64,000 bases of DNA from Dehalococcoidales bacterium (GTDB lineage: Bacteria; Chloroflexota; Dehalococcoidia; Dehalococcoidales; UBA2162): NCBI GenBank assembly GCA_030690265.1, contig JAUYHA010000049.1, positions 62,001-126,000 on the forward strand. The letters are read 5' to 3'. Positions within the stretch are counted from its first letter, which is position 1. Every line of letters starts with the position of its first letter. Of the stretch, positions 34,555 to 42,283 are shown piece after piece. Both the position numbers and the translations under genes were made by a program. The notes under the pieces are model-generated. The model saw only the letters and a program-made list of their open reading frames with translations, was not told where the DNA came from and made no database searches.

Positions 34555-34956
34555 TCATTCAGGCACATATCTGGAGGGGCATTTCGGCATAAGGGTATGT
34601 GCCTGAAAGACGCCATCTGAATCAAGATAACCTTCAATAACAATCTCACTGTCAACTTTGAAGGTGTCGGGGACGACCCCCTGGTAAACCACAGGCAGGC
34701 TTCCTTCTCCATTAACATCGCTAATGGTGAACCTCAGTATGCTTCCTGCTGATTCCTGTTTTACGGAGCCGGCAGCCACCCGCCCGTTCACCCGTATATT
34801 CTTGTCGTAAATTGAGTCTCCCTGTATTGTGACTTCACCGACCGTATAGTAATAGGTCGCTGCATTGCTAAAAGCCGTGTACCCCAGATAGCTTATCGCC
34901 AGAAACACAATAAGACCACCGATAAGGAACTTTTTTTGTTTTAGCACACTATTCAC
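34555..34956 (-). CDS. ccmE: Heme chaperone CcmE, Cys-type (CXXXY) variant
   Basis: 133 residues: N-terminal membrane anchor, then an OB-fold (VGEVTIQG, IRVNGRVAAGSV, LRFTISD, VVYQGVVPDTFK, IVIEGYLD, TLMPKC). Classical CcmE binds heme through a histidine in HDENY. Here the end reads KCPSRYVPE: Cys 126 replaces the histidine and Tyr 130 is kept, the CXXXY form described from sulfate reducers and archaea. First gene of the ccm operon. Confidence 0.92.
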   Translation of the reverse strand: MNSVLKQKKFLIGGLIVFLAISYLGYTAFSNAATYYYTVGEVTIQGDSIYDKNIRVNGRVAAGSVKQESAGSILRFTISDVNGEGSLPVVYQGVVPDTFKVDSEIVIEGYLDSDGVFQAHTLMPKCPSRYVPE

Positions 34957-35137
34957 CTAAGGTATCGAAGTTTGGAAAGCCAGGAAAGGACAAATCTTCA
35001 GCCTCCGCTGCTTCAGCCTGTCCACCCCCCTTGAGATTACTACATTGTATCATATTGGCTGTCACTTGGCAACTGTTGTTTTGCCCCCTACTTTTAGTTC
35101 TCTATACCCCCTGCCCCTATAGGGCATATTAAAATGA

Positions 35138-35166
35138 ATTATATCGCCCGTTTTTTCTAATGTCAA
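35138..35166 (-). promoter_or_regulatory. Consensus promoter of the ccm operon
   Basis: Minus strand TTGACA (35166-35161), exactly 17 bp, TATAAT (35143-35138): both hexamers are perfect sigma-70 consensus. About 13-25 nt downstream of the -10 lies the palindrome CCCTATAGGG (35115-35124, extended GCCCCTATAGGGC), placed as an operator in the early transcribed region would be. Leader to ccmE is about 175 nt. Confidence 0.75.
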
Positions 35167-35182
35167 GGGGGCAGGTCATTTT

Positions 35183-35341
35183 TTAAAACGAATCTCCTTC
35201 CTGTTCTGGTTCTAAAACATAGTGGCATGCATCGCAGCTGGCATCAAGTGTCTTGCCCTTTTGCTCACCGGTGGTGGCGACTAGCTTGCCGTGACATCTC
35301 AGACAGCCCGGTGATTTCTGAAATCTCAGCAAATATCTCAT
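35183..35341 (-). CDS. Small diheme-motif protein without signal peptide
   Basis: 52 residues: MRYLLRFQKSPGCLRCHGK ... SCDACHYVLEPEQEGDSF, with two CXXCH motifs (CLRCH, CDACH). ATG overlaps the cytochrome b stop by 4 bp (ATGA), a strong sign of translation. There is no export signal, so heme attachment by the periplasmic Ccm system is puzzling. Either the two motifs bind metal, or the polypeptide is exported with its partner or translated by read-through coupling. Last gene before the ccm promoter. Confidence 0.65.
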   Translation of the reverse strand: MRYLLRFQKSPGCLRCHGKLVATTGEQKGKTLDASCDACHYVLEPEQEGDSF

Positions 35342-36108
35342 TCTTTTGCCTCTCCTTCAACACTCTCTTCAACTGTCTCTCCTTCCTCATCCTCCTCAAC
35401 CATATATAATCTTTCGTATTCCAGAGGGTGGTCCCGACGGTAGCGTTCTCCGGATACTTTACCGGTAAATATGGAACTATTGAAGGGAAAGATGCCCGGG
35501 GTGAAATGGTTGAAAAAGATATGTACCAGGAAAATCCAGGTTAAGGCCAGCAATGCCTCATCGCTATGAGCTACCAGAGCCACAGGAACAACCCAGCCGG
35601 GCAGAAACCTGGTAGCCAGGACAGGATACATCAGAATAAAGCCCGAGCCAGCCATAACAGGTATTCCCCAGAAAATAGCCCAGTAATCAAACTTCTCTTT
35701 CCAGTTGAAGCGGTCATACCTGGGCATTTCTTTTCTCAACCCCAGGAAATAACCCAGCTCCTGAATGAGTTTCACAAAGTCATGAGGGCTGGGAATCATC
35801 TTTATCGGAAAAGGTCTCTTGAGGATAACGATGGTATACCATAGATAGGCCAGGTGATACAGGCAGACGAAAACCATTACCCAGCCCGCCAGATGGTGAA
35901 CGGCGCGGGTGACTTCAATCCCTCCCCACACTCCCACCCACCACTGGCTGATTGCCGATTCGTGATATTTTAGCGGGAAACCGGTAACCACCAGCAGTAT
36001 AAAGCTCACCATCAGTATGGCGTGTTGAATTATTTGGTGGATATCAAAACGGGTAATCTTCTCTTCCAGCCCTTGTTCTAGCGGCATGGCTTCACTTACG
36101 GTCGCCAT
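35338..36108 (-). CDS. Four-helix cytochrome b, formate dehydrogenase-gamma/HyaC-like
   Basis: 256 residues. Membrane helices with heme-ligand histidines: FDIHQIIQHAILMVSFILL, TRAVHHLAGWVMVFVCLYHLAYLWY, and LVAHSDEALLALTWIFLVHIFFNHF. It should carry two b hemes and exchange electrons with menaquinone. ATG 36108 is preferred (GGAGGG 7 nt upstream, overlapping the stop of the preceding gene). C-terminal tail is acidic and cytoplasmic. Paired with the heptaheme cytochrome c upstream as a quinone-cytochrome c module. Confidence 0.88.
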   Translation of the reverse strand: MATVSEAMPLEQGLEEKITRFDIHQIIQHAILMVSFILLVVTGFPLKYHESAISQWWVGVWGGIEVTRAVHHLAGWVMVFVCLYHLAYLWYTIVILKRPFPIKMIPSPHDFVKLIQELGYFLGLRKEMPRYDRFNWKEKFDYWAIFWGIPVMAGSGFILMYPVLATRFLPGWVVPVALVAHSDEALLALTWIFLVHIFFNHFTPGIFPFNSSIFTGKVSGERYRRDHPLEYERLYMVEEDEEGETVEESVEGEAKE

Positions 36109-36110
36109 CT

Positions 36111-37016
36111 TTACTCCCTCCATCTATTGACGGAAAACCTTACGGTGGCGAAAAAGACCACCAGAGCACCAAAGGAAACGACGGATATCAATAGAGTAGT
36201 AAAAATTATTTCCGTGTAATGTGCCGCCGGGATATTCTGCGGTGATGCTTCCTCGTGCCCGAGAAAGCCGCTGGCAAACTCAACCCCGGCACCGGGATGG
36301 CACTGCTCGCAGGTTTTTGCCAGATTTTCCAATCCGGCTACTGGGGAGGTGGGGTCACTCACGCTCTTTATATCGTGGACACCATGACAGTTGGTGCAGG
36401 TCGCTTTATCCAGCTGGCTTATTTCATAGGTGCCCAGTTGCATTGCCTTGCCATGAAAGCTGCGCGTATAGGACTCGTAGACCTTCTCAACAATGGCGTA
36501 GTTTGCCATAAGCTCTTCATTGTTATGGCAATTAGCACAGGTCCGGGCGATATTCTTTTTATAGGTAGGAGCGTCATATTGAAGCACCCGGACGATGCTG
36601 TGCGGATTATAGTCTGGGCTATGGCAATCTACACAGGTAGCCACATCCTGGTTGCCCCTGGCTAGCTGCTGCCCGTGGACGCTTTGAAGGTGTAATTTGT
36701 ATTGATACTGATGGCAGCTGCCGCACTTTTCCGCCAGTGATAATTTGGTTAGTGGGGTGATAACCTCGTGCGGTTCTGATGTATGGCAGGTAGTGCAATC
36801 TATAAAACGGTGAGCTCCGCTATTCACCGCCTCTTCATTGACGTAGAGGGATATTTTAGTACCTTCCCCGTTGGTCTTGGTTAGCCCCGGGTTACCGTGG
36901 CAGGACAGGCAATTGTTCTCATCAAGGCTGTAAACTCTGGTGGAGCCAAATAACAGAATCGGGATAAAGATTGCCAGTATAAGTCCTATAGCTGGGAATA
37001 GAGACACTCTTTTCAT
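36111..37016 (-). CDS. Heptaheme c-type cytochrome, membrane-anchored
   Basis: 301 residues. N-terminal signal/anchor helix, seven CXXCH motifs (CLSCH, CTTCH, CGSCH, CVDCH, CANCH, CTNCH, CEQCH), and a C-terminal membrane helix (IIFTTLLISVVSFGALVVFFATVRF). Intervening His residues (SVHGQQ, SFHGKA, HYTE) are candidate distal ligands. Two bases upstream of the cytochrome b gene, so the pair most likely forms one complex passing electrons from quinol to periplasmic carriers. The 37017-37235 gap upstream holds no gene that I can see. Confidence 0.9.
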   Translation of the reverse strand: MKRVSLFPAIGLILAIFIPILLFGSTRVYSLDENNCLSCHGNPGLTKTNGEGTKISLYVNEEAVNSGAHRFIDCTTCHTSEPHEVITPLTKLSLAEKCGSCHQYQYKLHLQSVHGQQLARGNQDVATCVDCHSPDYNPHSIVRVLQYDAPTYKKNIARTCANCHNNEELMANYAIVEKVYESYTRSFHGKAMQLGTYEISQLDKATCTNCHGVHDIKSVSDPTSPVAGLENLAKTCEQCHPGAGVEFASGFLGHEEASPQNIPAAHYTEIIFTTLLISVVSFGALVVFFATVRFSVNRWRE

Positions 37017-37235
37017 TTTCTGCCCCTATTTACCTCGGATTCACTGGAACCTGTTGGCTCCCCCCTTTGTCAGATGGTCACTTTTTGGACAAGTCTATAA
37101 ACCTGTTTGCACAGGCCCTTATATTGGAGATGCGCCGGTTCAGCCTCTGACTTTGCTTTATCGAGGCATCATTCTAATTATCCCTTCAGCTAGAAAGAAT
37201 CTTTTTCTTTTCCTGCCGGTTTTTCTATGTTATCC

Positions 37236-37541
37236 TTACCCTGCTGGTTGATGGCACCCGCGGCACATATCATTGGTGCGTCCGGCATGGTTGGCGGGGA
37301 AGGGCTTAATGCCACTTTCACCATGGCATACCAGGCAGTCGTCCCGTCCTTCGAGGGTGTGGGGTATTGCCGGTGGCCCCGCGGTTTCTGTCGGTTCCTC
37401 TGCCGGTGGCGTTTCGTCAGCCGGTGGAGTTGTATCTGGCGTGTTGGGGGTGGTGGTAGTTCCGCCACCACAAGAGATAGCCAGTAGAGTTAACCCTAGT
37501 ATCAGTGCAATCACCAAATACCAGGTTATCTTTCTCTTCAT
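37236..37541 (-). CDS. Diheme c-type lipoprotein
   Basis: 101 residues. Signal peptide with lipobox (LLAISC, Cys 24), a Thr/Pro/Glu spacer, then CLVCH and CRGCH. The core PHTLEGRDDCLVCHG ... IKPFPANHAGRTNDMCRGCH closely matches modules of the octaheme protein at 44710 (PHTLEGRTDCLSCHG; GIKPLPQDHLGRKSTTCLNCH). Probably a surface electron shuttle serving the same pathway. GGAGGTG ribosome site. Its promoter carries the regulator site described at 37616-37694. Confidence 0.9.
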   Translation of the reverse strand: MKRKITWYLVIALILGLTLLAISCGGGTTTTPNTPDTTPPADETPPAEEPTETAGPPAIPHTLEGRDDCLVCHGESGIKPFPANHAGRTNDMCRGCHQPAG

Positions 37542-37615
37542 TGCTATACACCTCCTTAGATTATAATATACTTTTCATCCCTGAAATTCCATCAATTTTC
37601 TTTTGCTAAAGGCTA

Positions 37616-37694
37616 AATATATTTTACTCGGTATACTCCACTCCTATTCAGCCTAAAACTACCCGAATATGTAGAGTAGGGACTACCCAATTTT
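37616..37694 (-). promoter_or_regulatory. Predicted operator and promoter for the diheme lipoprotein gene
   Basis: The 19-bp block GTAGGGACTACCCAATTTT (37676-37694) is identical, inverted, to 40009-40027. A further CTACCC half-site lies at 37659-37664, 24 bp from the CTACCC at 37683. On the minus strand TATATT (37621-37616) sits 38 nt past the half-site, exactly as in the 40 kb copy. Transcription would run toward 37541. The response regulator at 39297 is the natural candidate binder (inference). Confidence 0.65.
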
Positions 37695-37810
37695 ACGGCA
37701 GGTCATCAAAATAGAGTGGAAACAAGGCTAGAAGGACTTGACTGGGGATTTCAGTAAAATTGAAAATAAGGGGAACCAGTGGCTATAATCAAAGTGAGCG
37801 GGGTATCAGG

Positions 37811-39304
37811 GTGTTTAAGAACAGGCTTCAATATAGAATAATCCTGTTAGTTTCTGGCATCTTACTGGTTATTGGTATCTTTGGCGGCGCAGTTATGCTC
37901 TATTTACAGCGGCAAACTACCGTGGCTCACTTTACCGAGTCAACAGTTGCCTTAGCTGCAATGCTTCGTGACTCTTTGGAACGTGATATGCTTCTGGCGA
38001 ACCGTGAGCACGTGCAAGATTCTGTTACCCTGATGGCTTTAAGGAAGCCCGTAAATGATGTGACTATTCTTTCTAACCAGCGGAAGGTCTATGCTTCCAG
38101 TGAGACCTCTGTTATTGGTGAGATAAGGGATGACGAAAGCATTAGCCAGGTCTTTACCTCCGGGAAAACGGTCACAGGAGTGGAGAACCGCTACGGAAAT
38201 AAGAGCCTGTATGTTATCTTTCCGGTATGGAACAAGCCTGATTGCTACAGCTGTCACGGTTCGGCATCAGAGATTCTGGGGGCAATTGAGATTGGTGTGG
38301 ACAGCCATATGCTGGATAGGCAGATTCAAGAACAAACGCTGACCATGGCGGTGATAGCCGGGGTTACCTTTGTCATCGTGGGGGGAGTACTGACCTATGT
38401 CTTGCGCTCAGCAGTGGCTAATCCCATGTCAAAGCTGGCAGCCTCAGCTCGGCGAATCGCCGGAGGTGACCTTAGCGCTAGGGTGGAGATTGAGAGGGAC
38501 GATGAGGTTGGCATGGTGGGGCGCAGCTTTAATGAAATGGCGGAGCAAGTTGAGCAGCACGCTCAAGCTCTTGAAGTTTCTAAAAAAGAGCTGGAAGAGA
38601 CGGTTCAGGAGAGAACCCGGCAGCTGCAAGAAACGGTAGGGATTCGCGGGCAATTGCTGGAGAGTCTTATTTCGGCGCAGGAGGAAGAGCGCCACAGAGT
38701 AGCCCGGGAGCTTCATGACGAAGTCGGGCAAGCTCTTTCTGCCATTATGATGGATTTAGCCAGGGCGATTGACGGCTTACCGGATGAGGCAGCCGAAGCC
38801 AAGCAGAAGCTAACGCAGTCGCGTGCCCTCGCCGCTCAGACTCTGGCAGAACTGCGCAAGCTGATTTATGACCTCCGTCCTGAAGTGCTTGACCAGCTCG
38901 GTCTGGCTCCAGCCCTGCGCTCCTATGTCAAAAGTCGCCTGGAGGCTCAAGATATCAAAGCGCGCCTCAGCTTCTCCGGGCTGGAAAACAGGCTCCCTTC
39001 CCGGATGGAGATTACCCTATTCCGGATTATTCAGGAGGCGACTACCAATGTAGTCCGCCACTCCGGGGCATCTATGGTCAGTATCAAAGTGTCAGCAACA
39101 GACTCGCGAGTAGAGGCTGTCATTCAAGACAATGGCCAGGGTTTCGATGTTGCAGCGGCTCTTCAAGCCTCAGAGTCCTGGGGGTTACGCGGTATTCGCG
39201 AAAGGGTCAACGTTGTCGGGGGACAGCTGAGTATAGAATCAACACCTGGGAAAGGCACTCGGATACGCTTCCAGGTTCCTCTGGAGGGTAACTATTATGA
39301 GTAA
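37811..39304 (+). CDS. Sensor histidine kinase with heme c-type motif in its sensor domain (NarX/HisKA_3 family)
   Basis: About 497 residues. TM1 (IILLVSGILLVIGIFGGAVML), an extracytoplasmic domain of ~150 residues containing CYSCHG just before TM2, TM2 (LTMAVIAGVTFVIVGGVLTYVL), HAMP, coiled coil, HisKA_3 with phospho-acceptor in RHRVARELHDEVGQ, and an HATPase (NVVRHSGAS, DNGQGFD, WGLRGIRERV). The CXXCH in the sensor predicts a covalently bound heme, hence sensing of redox state or a heme ligand. GTG 37811 is chosen since it gives MFKNRLQYRIILL; a TTG at 37760 is an alternative. Overlaps the regulator gene by 8 bp. Confidence 0.9.
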   Translation: MFKNRLQYRIILLVSGILLVIGIFGGAVMLYLQRQTTVAHFTESTVALAAMLRDSLERDMLLANREHVQDSVTLMALRKPVNDVTILSNQRKVYASSETSVIGEIRDDESISQVFTSGKTVTGVENRYGNKSLYVIFPVWNKPDCYSCHGSASEILGAIEIGVDSHMLDRQIQEQTLTMAVIAGVTFVIVGGVLTYVLRSAVANPMSKLAASARRIAGGDLSARVEIERDDEVGMVGRSFNEMAEQVEQHAQALEVSKKELEETVQERTRQLQETVGIRGQLLESLISAQEEERHRVARELHDEVGQALSAIMMDLARAIDGLPDEAAEAKQKLTQSRALAAQTLAELRKLIYDLRPEVLDQLGLAPALRSYVKSRLEAQDIKARLSFSGLENRLPSRMEITLFRIIQEATTNVVRHSGASMVSIKVSATDSRVEAVIQDNGQGFDVAAALQASESWGLRGIRERVNVVGGQLSIESTPGKGTRIRFQVPLEGNYYE

Positions 39305-39950
39305 GCTGCACATTTTGATTGTGGACGATCACGGGATTGTTCGAGCCGGCATACGCTCCTTGCTGGAGGGTCAGCCTGATATTGAGGTAGTGGGAGAGGC
39401 GGCAGGAGGGGAAGAGGCTATCGAGAAAGCGGTGCAATTTCAGCCGGACCTGGTGCTTATGGACATCGCTATGCCGGGGATGAATGGTATTGAAGCTACC
39501 TATCGTATAAAGAAGGAACTCCCTCACACCCGTGTCCTTGTCCTCAGTATGCATGATGACGAGGAGTTTTTCTTCCCTGTGCTCAGGGCGGGAGCCTCGG
39601 GTTATATCCTGAAGGAAGCTGAACCGCAGGAACTGCTCTACGCTATCCACACGGTTCACCAGGGCAATGTTTTCCTTTCACCAGCCGTCGCCAGTACTTT
39701 GCTGGAAGGCTTCATTACGGCGACCCCCGAGACGGCTGGCGAGACTTATGGTGCCCTGACCCGCCGTGAAAAAGAGGTGCTCCGGTTAGCCGCTTCCGGT
39801 CAGACCAACCGCGAGATGGCGGAGGCACTTTTCCTGAGTATCAGGACGGTGGAGAAATACCGCCAGGCGGTAATGCACAAGCTCGGCCTGGCCAGGCGGG
39901 AGGACCTGACCAAGTATGCCATTCGTAGAGGACTTATTGACTTCGAGTGA
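39297..39950 (+). CDS. Response regulator, NarL/FixJ (LuxR-type) family
   Basis: 217 residues. Receiver domain with acidic pocket VDDH, phospho-acceptor in LVLMDIAMPGMNG, Thr/Ser in LVLSMHDD and Lys in YILKEA; C-terminal LuxR helix-turn-helix LTRREKEVLRLAASGQTNREMAEALFLSIRTVEKYRQ. Cognate partner of the upstream kinase by overlap. It lies between two copies of a CTACCC-based site, which are its most plausible targets. Confidence 0.95.
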   Translation: MSKLHILIVDDHGIVRAGIRSLLEGQPDIEVVGEAAGGEEAIEKAVQFQPDLVLMDIAMPGMNGIEATYRIKKELPHTRVLVLSMHDDEEFFFPVLRAGASGYILKEAEPQELLYAIHTVHQGNVFLSPAVASTLLEGFITATPETAGETYGALTRREKEVLRLAASGQTNREMAEALFLSIRTVEKYRQAVMHKLGLARREDLTKYAIRRGLIDFE

Positions 39951-40008
39951 TTAACCACTCCCAGAGTTCTCCTTATTTATTTATTGCTCTTTATCGTCAG
40001 CTTTCAGC

Positions 40009-40087
40009 AAAATTGGGTAGTCCCTACCCAAAACATTTGGGTAGTAAAAGGCTATCTCATCTTTACAAGCCTCTGTTAGGATATAAG
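40009..40087 (+). promoter_or_regulatory. Predicted operator and promoter for the SPFH/NrfD gene cluster
   Basis: AAAATTGGGTAGTCCCTAC (40009-40027) contains the inverted repeat TTGGGTAG-TCC-CTACCCAA (40013-40031). A GGGTAG half-site follows at 40039-40044 and TATAAG (40082-40087) 38 nt later. The -35 region (ATCTTT) is poor, as expected of an activator-dependent promoter. Same geometry as the copy at 37616-37694. Start of the downstream gene is at 40198. Confidence 0.65.
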
Positions 40088-40197
40088 CGAAGATGGTGCT
40101 TGCCTGTTAACCGAATCTGAAGTATTAAATACTTGCCAAATACAATTATAAAGCGGATATTGTGAAGCTTATTTAAATAAAGGAGGATAGATAAAAT

Positions 40198-40953
40198 ATG
40201 GAGACCTGGCTTATCGTTCTAATTGCGGTGGTAGTATTGGTGCTATTGCCTCTTGCCGTCAAGATTGTGAAGCAGTACGAGCGGGGGGTGATGCTTCGTT
40301 TCGGGCGCCTGGTTGGGGTAAGAAACCCCGGTTTTAATTTGATTATTCCCTTTGTTGACCGAATGACCAAGGTTAGCCTTCGTATCGTGACCACGGTGTT
40401 AGAGCCACAGGAGGTGATAACCAGGGATAACGTCACCGTCAGGGTGGATGCGGTAGTCTACTTCAAGGTGATTGAGCCGGCAAAGGCAATAATTAATGTT
40501 GAAAACTACCGTGATGCAATCATTCAGCTGGCTCTGACTACCCTTCGAAGTGTTCTCGGGCAGTCAGACCTGGACGAGTTGCTGGCCCATCGTGACGAGA
40601 TTAACCTGAGACTTCAGCAGATTATTGACAAAGAAAGTGAAGAACCGTGGGGGGTCACTGCTACGCTGGTCGAGGTTAAAGATGTTCTTCTCCCCGAAGG
40701 AATGCAGCGGGCTATGGCTCGTCAGGCTGAGTCAGAACGAGAAAAGCGAGCCAAGATTATCCATGCCGAAGGTGAACAGGCGGCGGCGTCAACTCTGGCG
40801 GAAGCGGCCAGGATTATTAACGCTCAGCCCGCGGCCCTGCAGCTGCGCTACCTGCAAACCCTGGTTGAGATGTCCGGCGAGAGGAACAGCACCATCATAC
40901 CGTTACCGGTAGACATCCTTAATATCCTGTCCAATGTATCTAAAGGTGGGTAG
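40198..40953 (+). CDS. SPFH/band 7 protein (slipin/stomatin-like)
   Basis: 251 residues. N-terminal membrane helix (LIVLIAVVVLVLLPLAVKI), then the PHB domain (VKQYERGVMLRFGRLVGVRNPGFNLIIPFVDRM; VITRDNVTVRVDAVVYFKV) and a helical tail AMARQAESEREKRAKIIHAEGEQAAA. Typical short bacterial slipin; oligomeric membrane scaffold. AAGGAGG ribosome site. No NfeD partner gene is adjacent. Leading the cytochrome/NrfD cluster, it may organise or protect those membrane complexes (inference). Confidence 0.93.
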   Translation: METWLIVLIAVVVLVLLPLAVKIVKQYERGVMLRFGRLVGVRNPGFNLIIPFVDRMTKVSLRIVTTVLEPQEVITRDNVTVRVDAVVYFKVIEPAKAIINVENYRDAIIQLALTTLRSVLGQSDLDELLAHRDEINLRLQQIIDKESEEPWGVTATLVEVKDVLLPEGMQRAMARQAESEREKRAKIIHAEGEQAAASTLAEAARIINAQPAALQLRYLQTLVEMSGERNSTIIPLPVDILNILSNVSKGG

Positions 40954-41032
40954 CATTAGTAGCGGAAAGAACTGAAGCGTTGGACAGGCCCGTTTGAAAG
41001 AGTCTTCATCTCATGGCGGAAAGGGTATCTTT

Positions 41033-42283
41033 GTGAAATTTAAGTTGCTTCTATTTGTTGCCTTCGCAGTCTCGGTCTTATGGATTTTGACTACTGCTGT
41101 CCTCGCCCAAGAAGAGTTGCCCCCAAGCTATGCCGGATTGAAGAACCCTTTCCCCTGGACTGATGGTACTGCTCAGGAAGCAGGCAAGGAGTTATATCAG
41201 GTTACCTGTCTTCCCTGTCACGGAGCCAGCGGGGGTAATATAGCCGGGGCTAACTTTGCCAGTGCGAATTACACGGGTCGTCTCGAGGAAAGCCCTGACC
41301 GTTCTTTCTGGCTCTTGAGCGAGGGTAGTCAGGATAAAGGTATGCCCGCTTACAAGTTTTCCCTTTCCGAAGAGCAGCGGTGGCAGGTGCTGACTTACCT
41401 CTGGTCTTTAAGCAAAGAAGGAGCTTCTACCGAGATAGCTGGTCCGATTGTGATTAACCCGGTAAGTGAAGAAGGCGTCTTGCCAGACTGTTTTCGATGT
41501 CACACGAGGGTGCTGAAGGGCCATGATAAACTCGGTGAAGGAAGCGGTGCCTGTCTCATCTGCCATAGCGGCACCCACATGGGAATGCTGCGTCTTTTTG
41601 ATGGCACCGAGCTCTCTCCGGAGGATTCCCCCAAGCTCTGCGGGCAGTGTCATTCGGCGCATTATGCTGCCTGGCAGGAAGGGACTCACGGCATCGTTGC
41701 TGGAAGGGAAGAAAGGACCGGGTTGCCCATTGTGGTGAAGCCAAAGTGTGCTGATTGTCATGAGCCGCACCAGCCCCAGATGTCTCTTGCCATAGGTAAG
41801 ACCTATCCGCCTCTATCCGCTGAAGGGGGTCAGCTGGACTGCTTGAGTTGTCATGTGAGAGTGCTGAAGGGTCATGATAAACTCGGTGAAGGAAGCGAAG
41901 CTTGCTGGGCCTGCCATGTCAGTACCCAGATGAAAACACTACATCTGGCTGGTGGAGAAACCCGGTTGCCCTTGTCAGATTCTCCCAAACTTTGTGCCCA
42001 GTGTCATCAGGCGCGTTATGAAGCCTGGGAAAGAGGAACACACGGAGTTCCTGCCTGGAAGGAAGGAGAACCAGCAATTGTTGGTGCTGATAAAGTTAAG
42101 TGTATTAACTGTCACGAACCGCACCAGCCTCAGATACCTCTTCTGAATATAACCAAACCTCATCCACCGGCTCAGCCTCCGCCGGCTAAACCATCGGCTC
42201 TCTTGTTAGCCCTGCTTGGCATCTCCGGAGTACTTGTAGTAGCGGTTGGCCTGGCAGTGGTGAGAAGAGGAGAATTGCCATGA
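41033..42283 (+). CDS. Nonaheme c-type cytochrome with class I domain and two tetraheme modules
   Basis: About 416 residues from GTG 41033 (AAAGGG upstream; the alternative TTG 40994 would add residues before a clean signal peptide). Signal peptide, then a class I cytochrome c domain (CLPCHG, with DKGMPAYKF as the likely Met ligand), then two tandem modules each with four CXXCH (CFRCH-CLICH-CGQCH-CADCH and CLSCH-CWACH-CAQCH-CINCH), a Pro-rich linker and a C-terminal membrane helix (LLLALLGISGVLVVAVGLAVV). The ATGA overlap with the Fe-S subunit gene shows they form one complex. Confidence 0.92.
   Translation: MKFKLLLFVAFAVSVLWILTTAVLAQEELPPSYAGLKNPFPWTDGTAQEAGKELYQVTCLPCHGASGGNIAGANFASANYTGRLEESPDRSFWLLSEGSQDKGMPAYKFSLSEEQRWQVLTYLWSLSKEGASTEIAGPIVINPVSEEGVLPDCFRCHTRVLKGHDKLGEGSGACLICHSGTHMGMLRLFDGTELSPEDSPKLCGQCHSAHYAAWQEGTHGIVAGREERTGLPIVVKPKCADCHEPHQPQMSLAIGKTYPPLSAEGGQLDCLSCHVRVLKGHDKLGEGSEACWACHVSTQMKTLHLAGGETRLPLSDSPKLCAQCHQARYEAWERGTHGVPAWKEGEPAIVGADKVKCINCHEPHQPQIPLLNITKPHPPAQPPPAKPSALLLALLGISGVLVVAVGLAVVRRGELP

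Noticed and set aside
40994-42283. Assignment of the nonaheme cytochrome as NhcA
   Set aside because: The heme count matches, but this protein has a class I domain plus two tetraheme modules and a C-terminal anchor, unlike the two-tetraheme-plus-one layout of NhcA; only a loose functional parallel is claimed.
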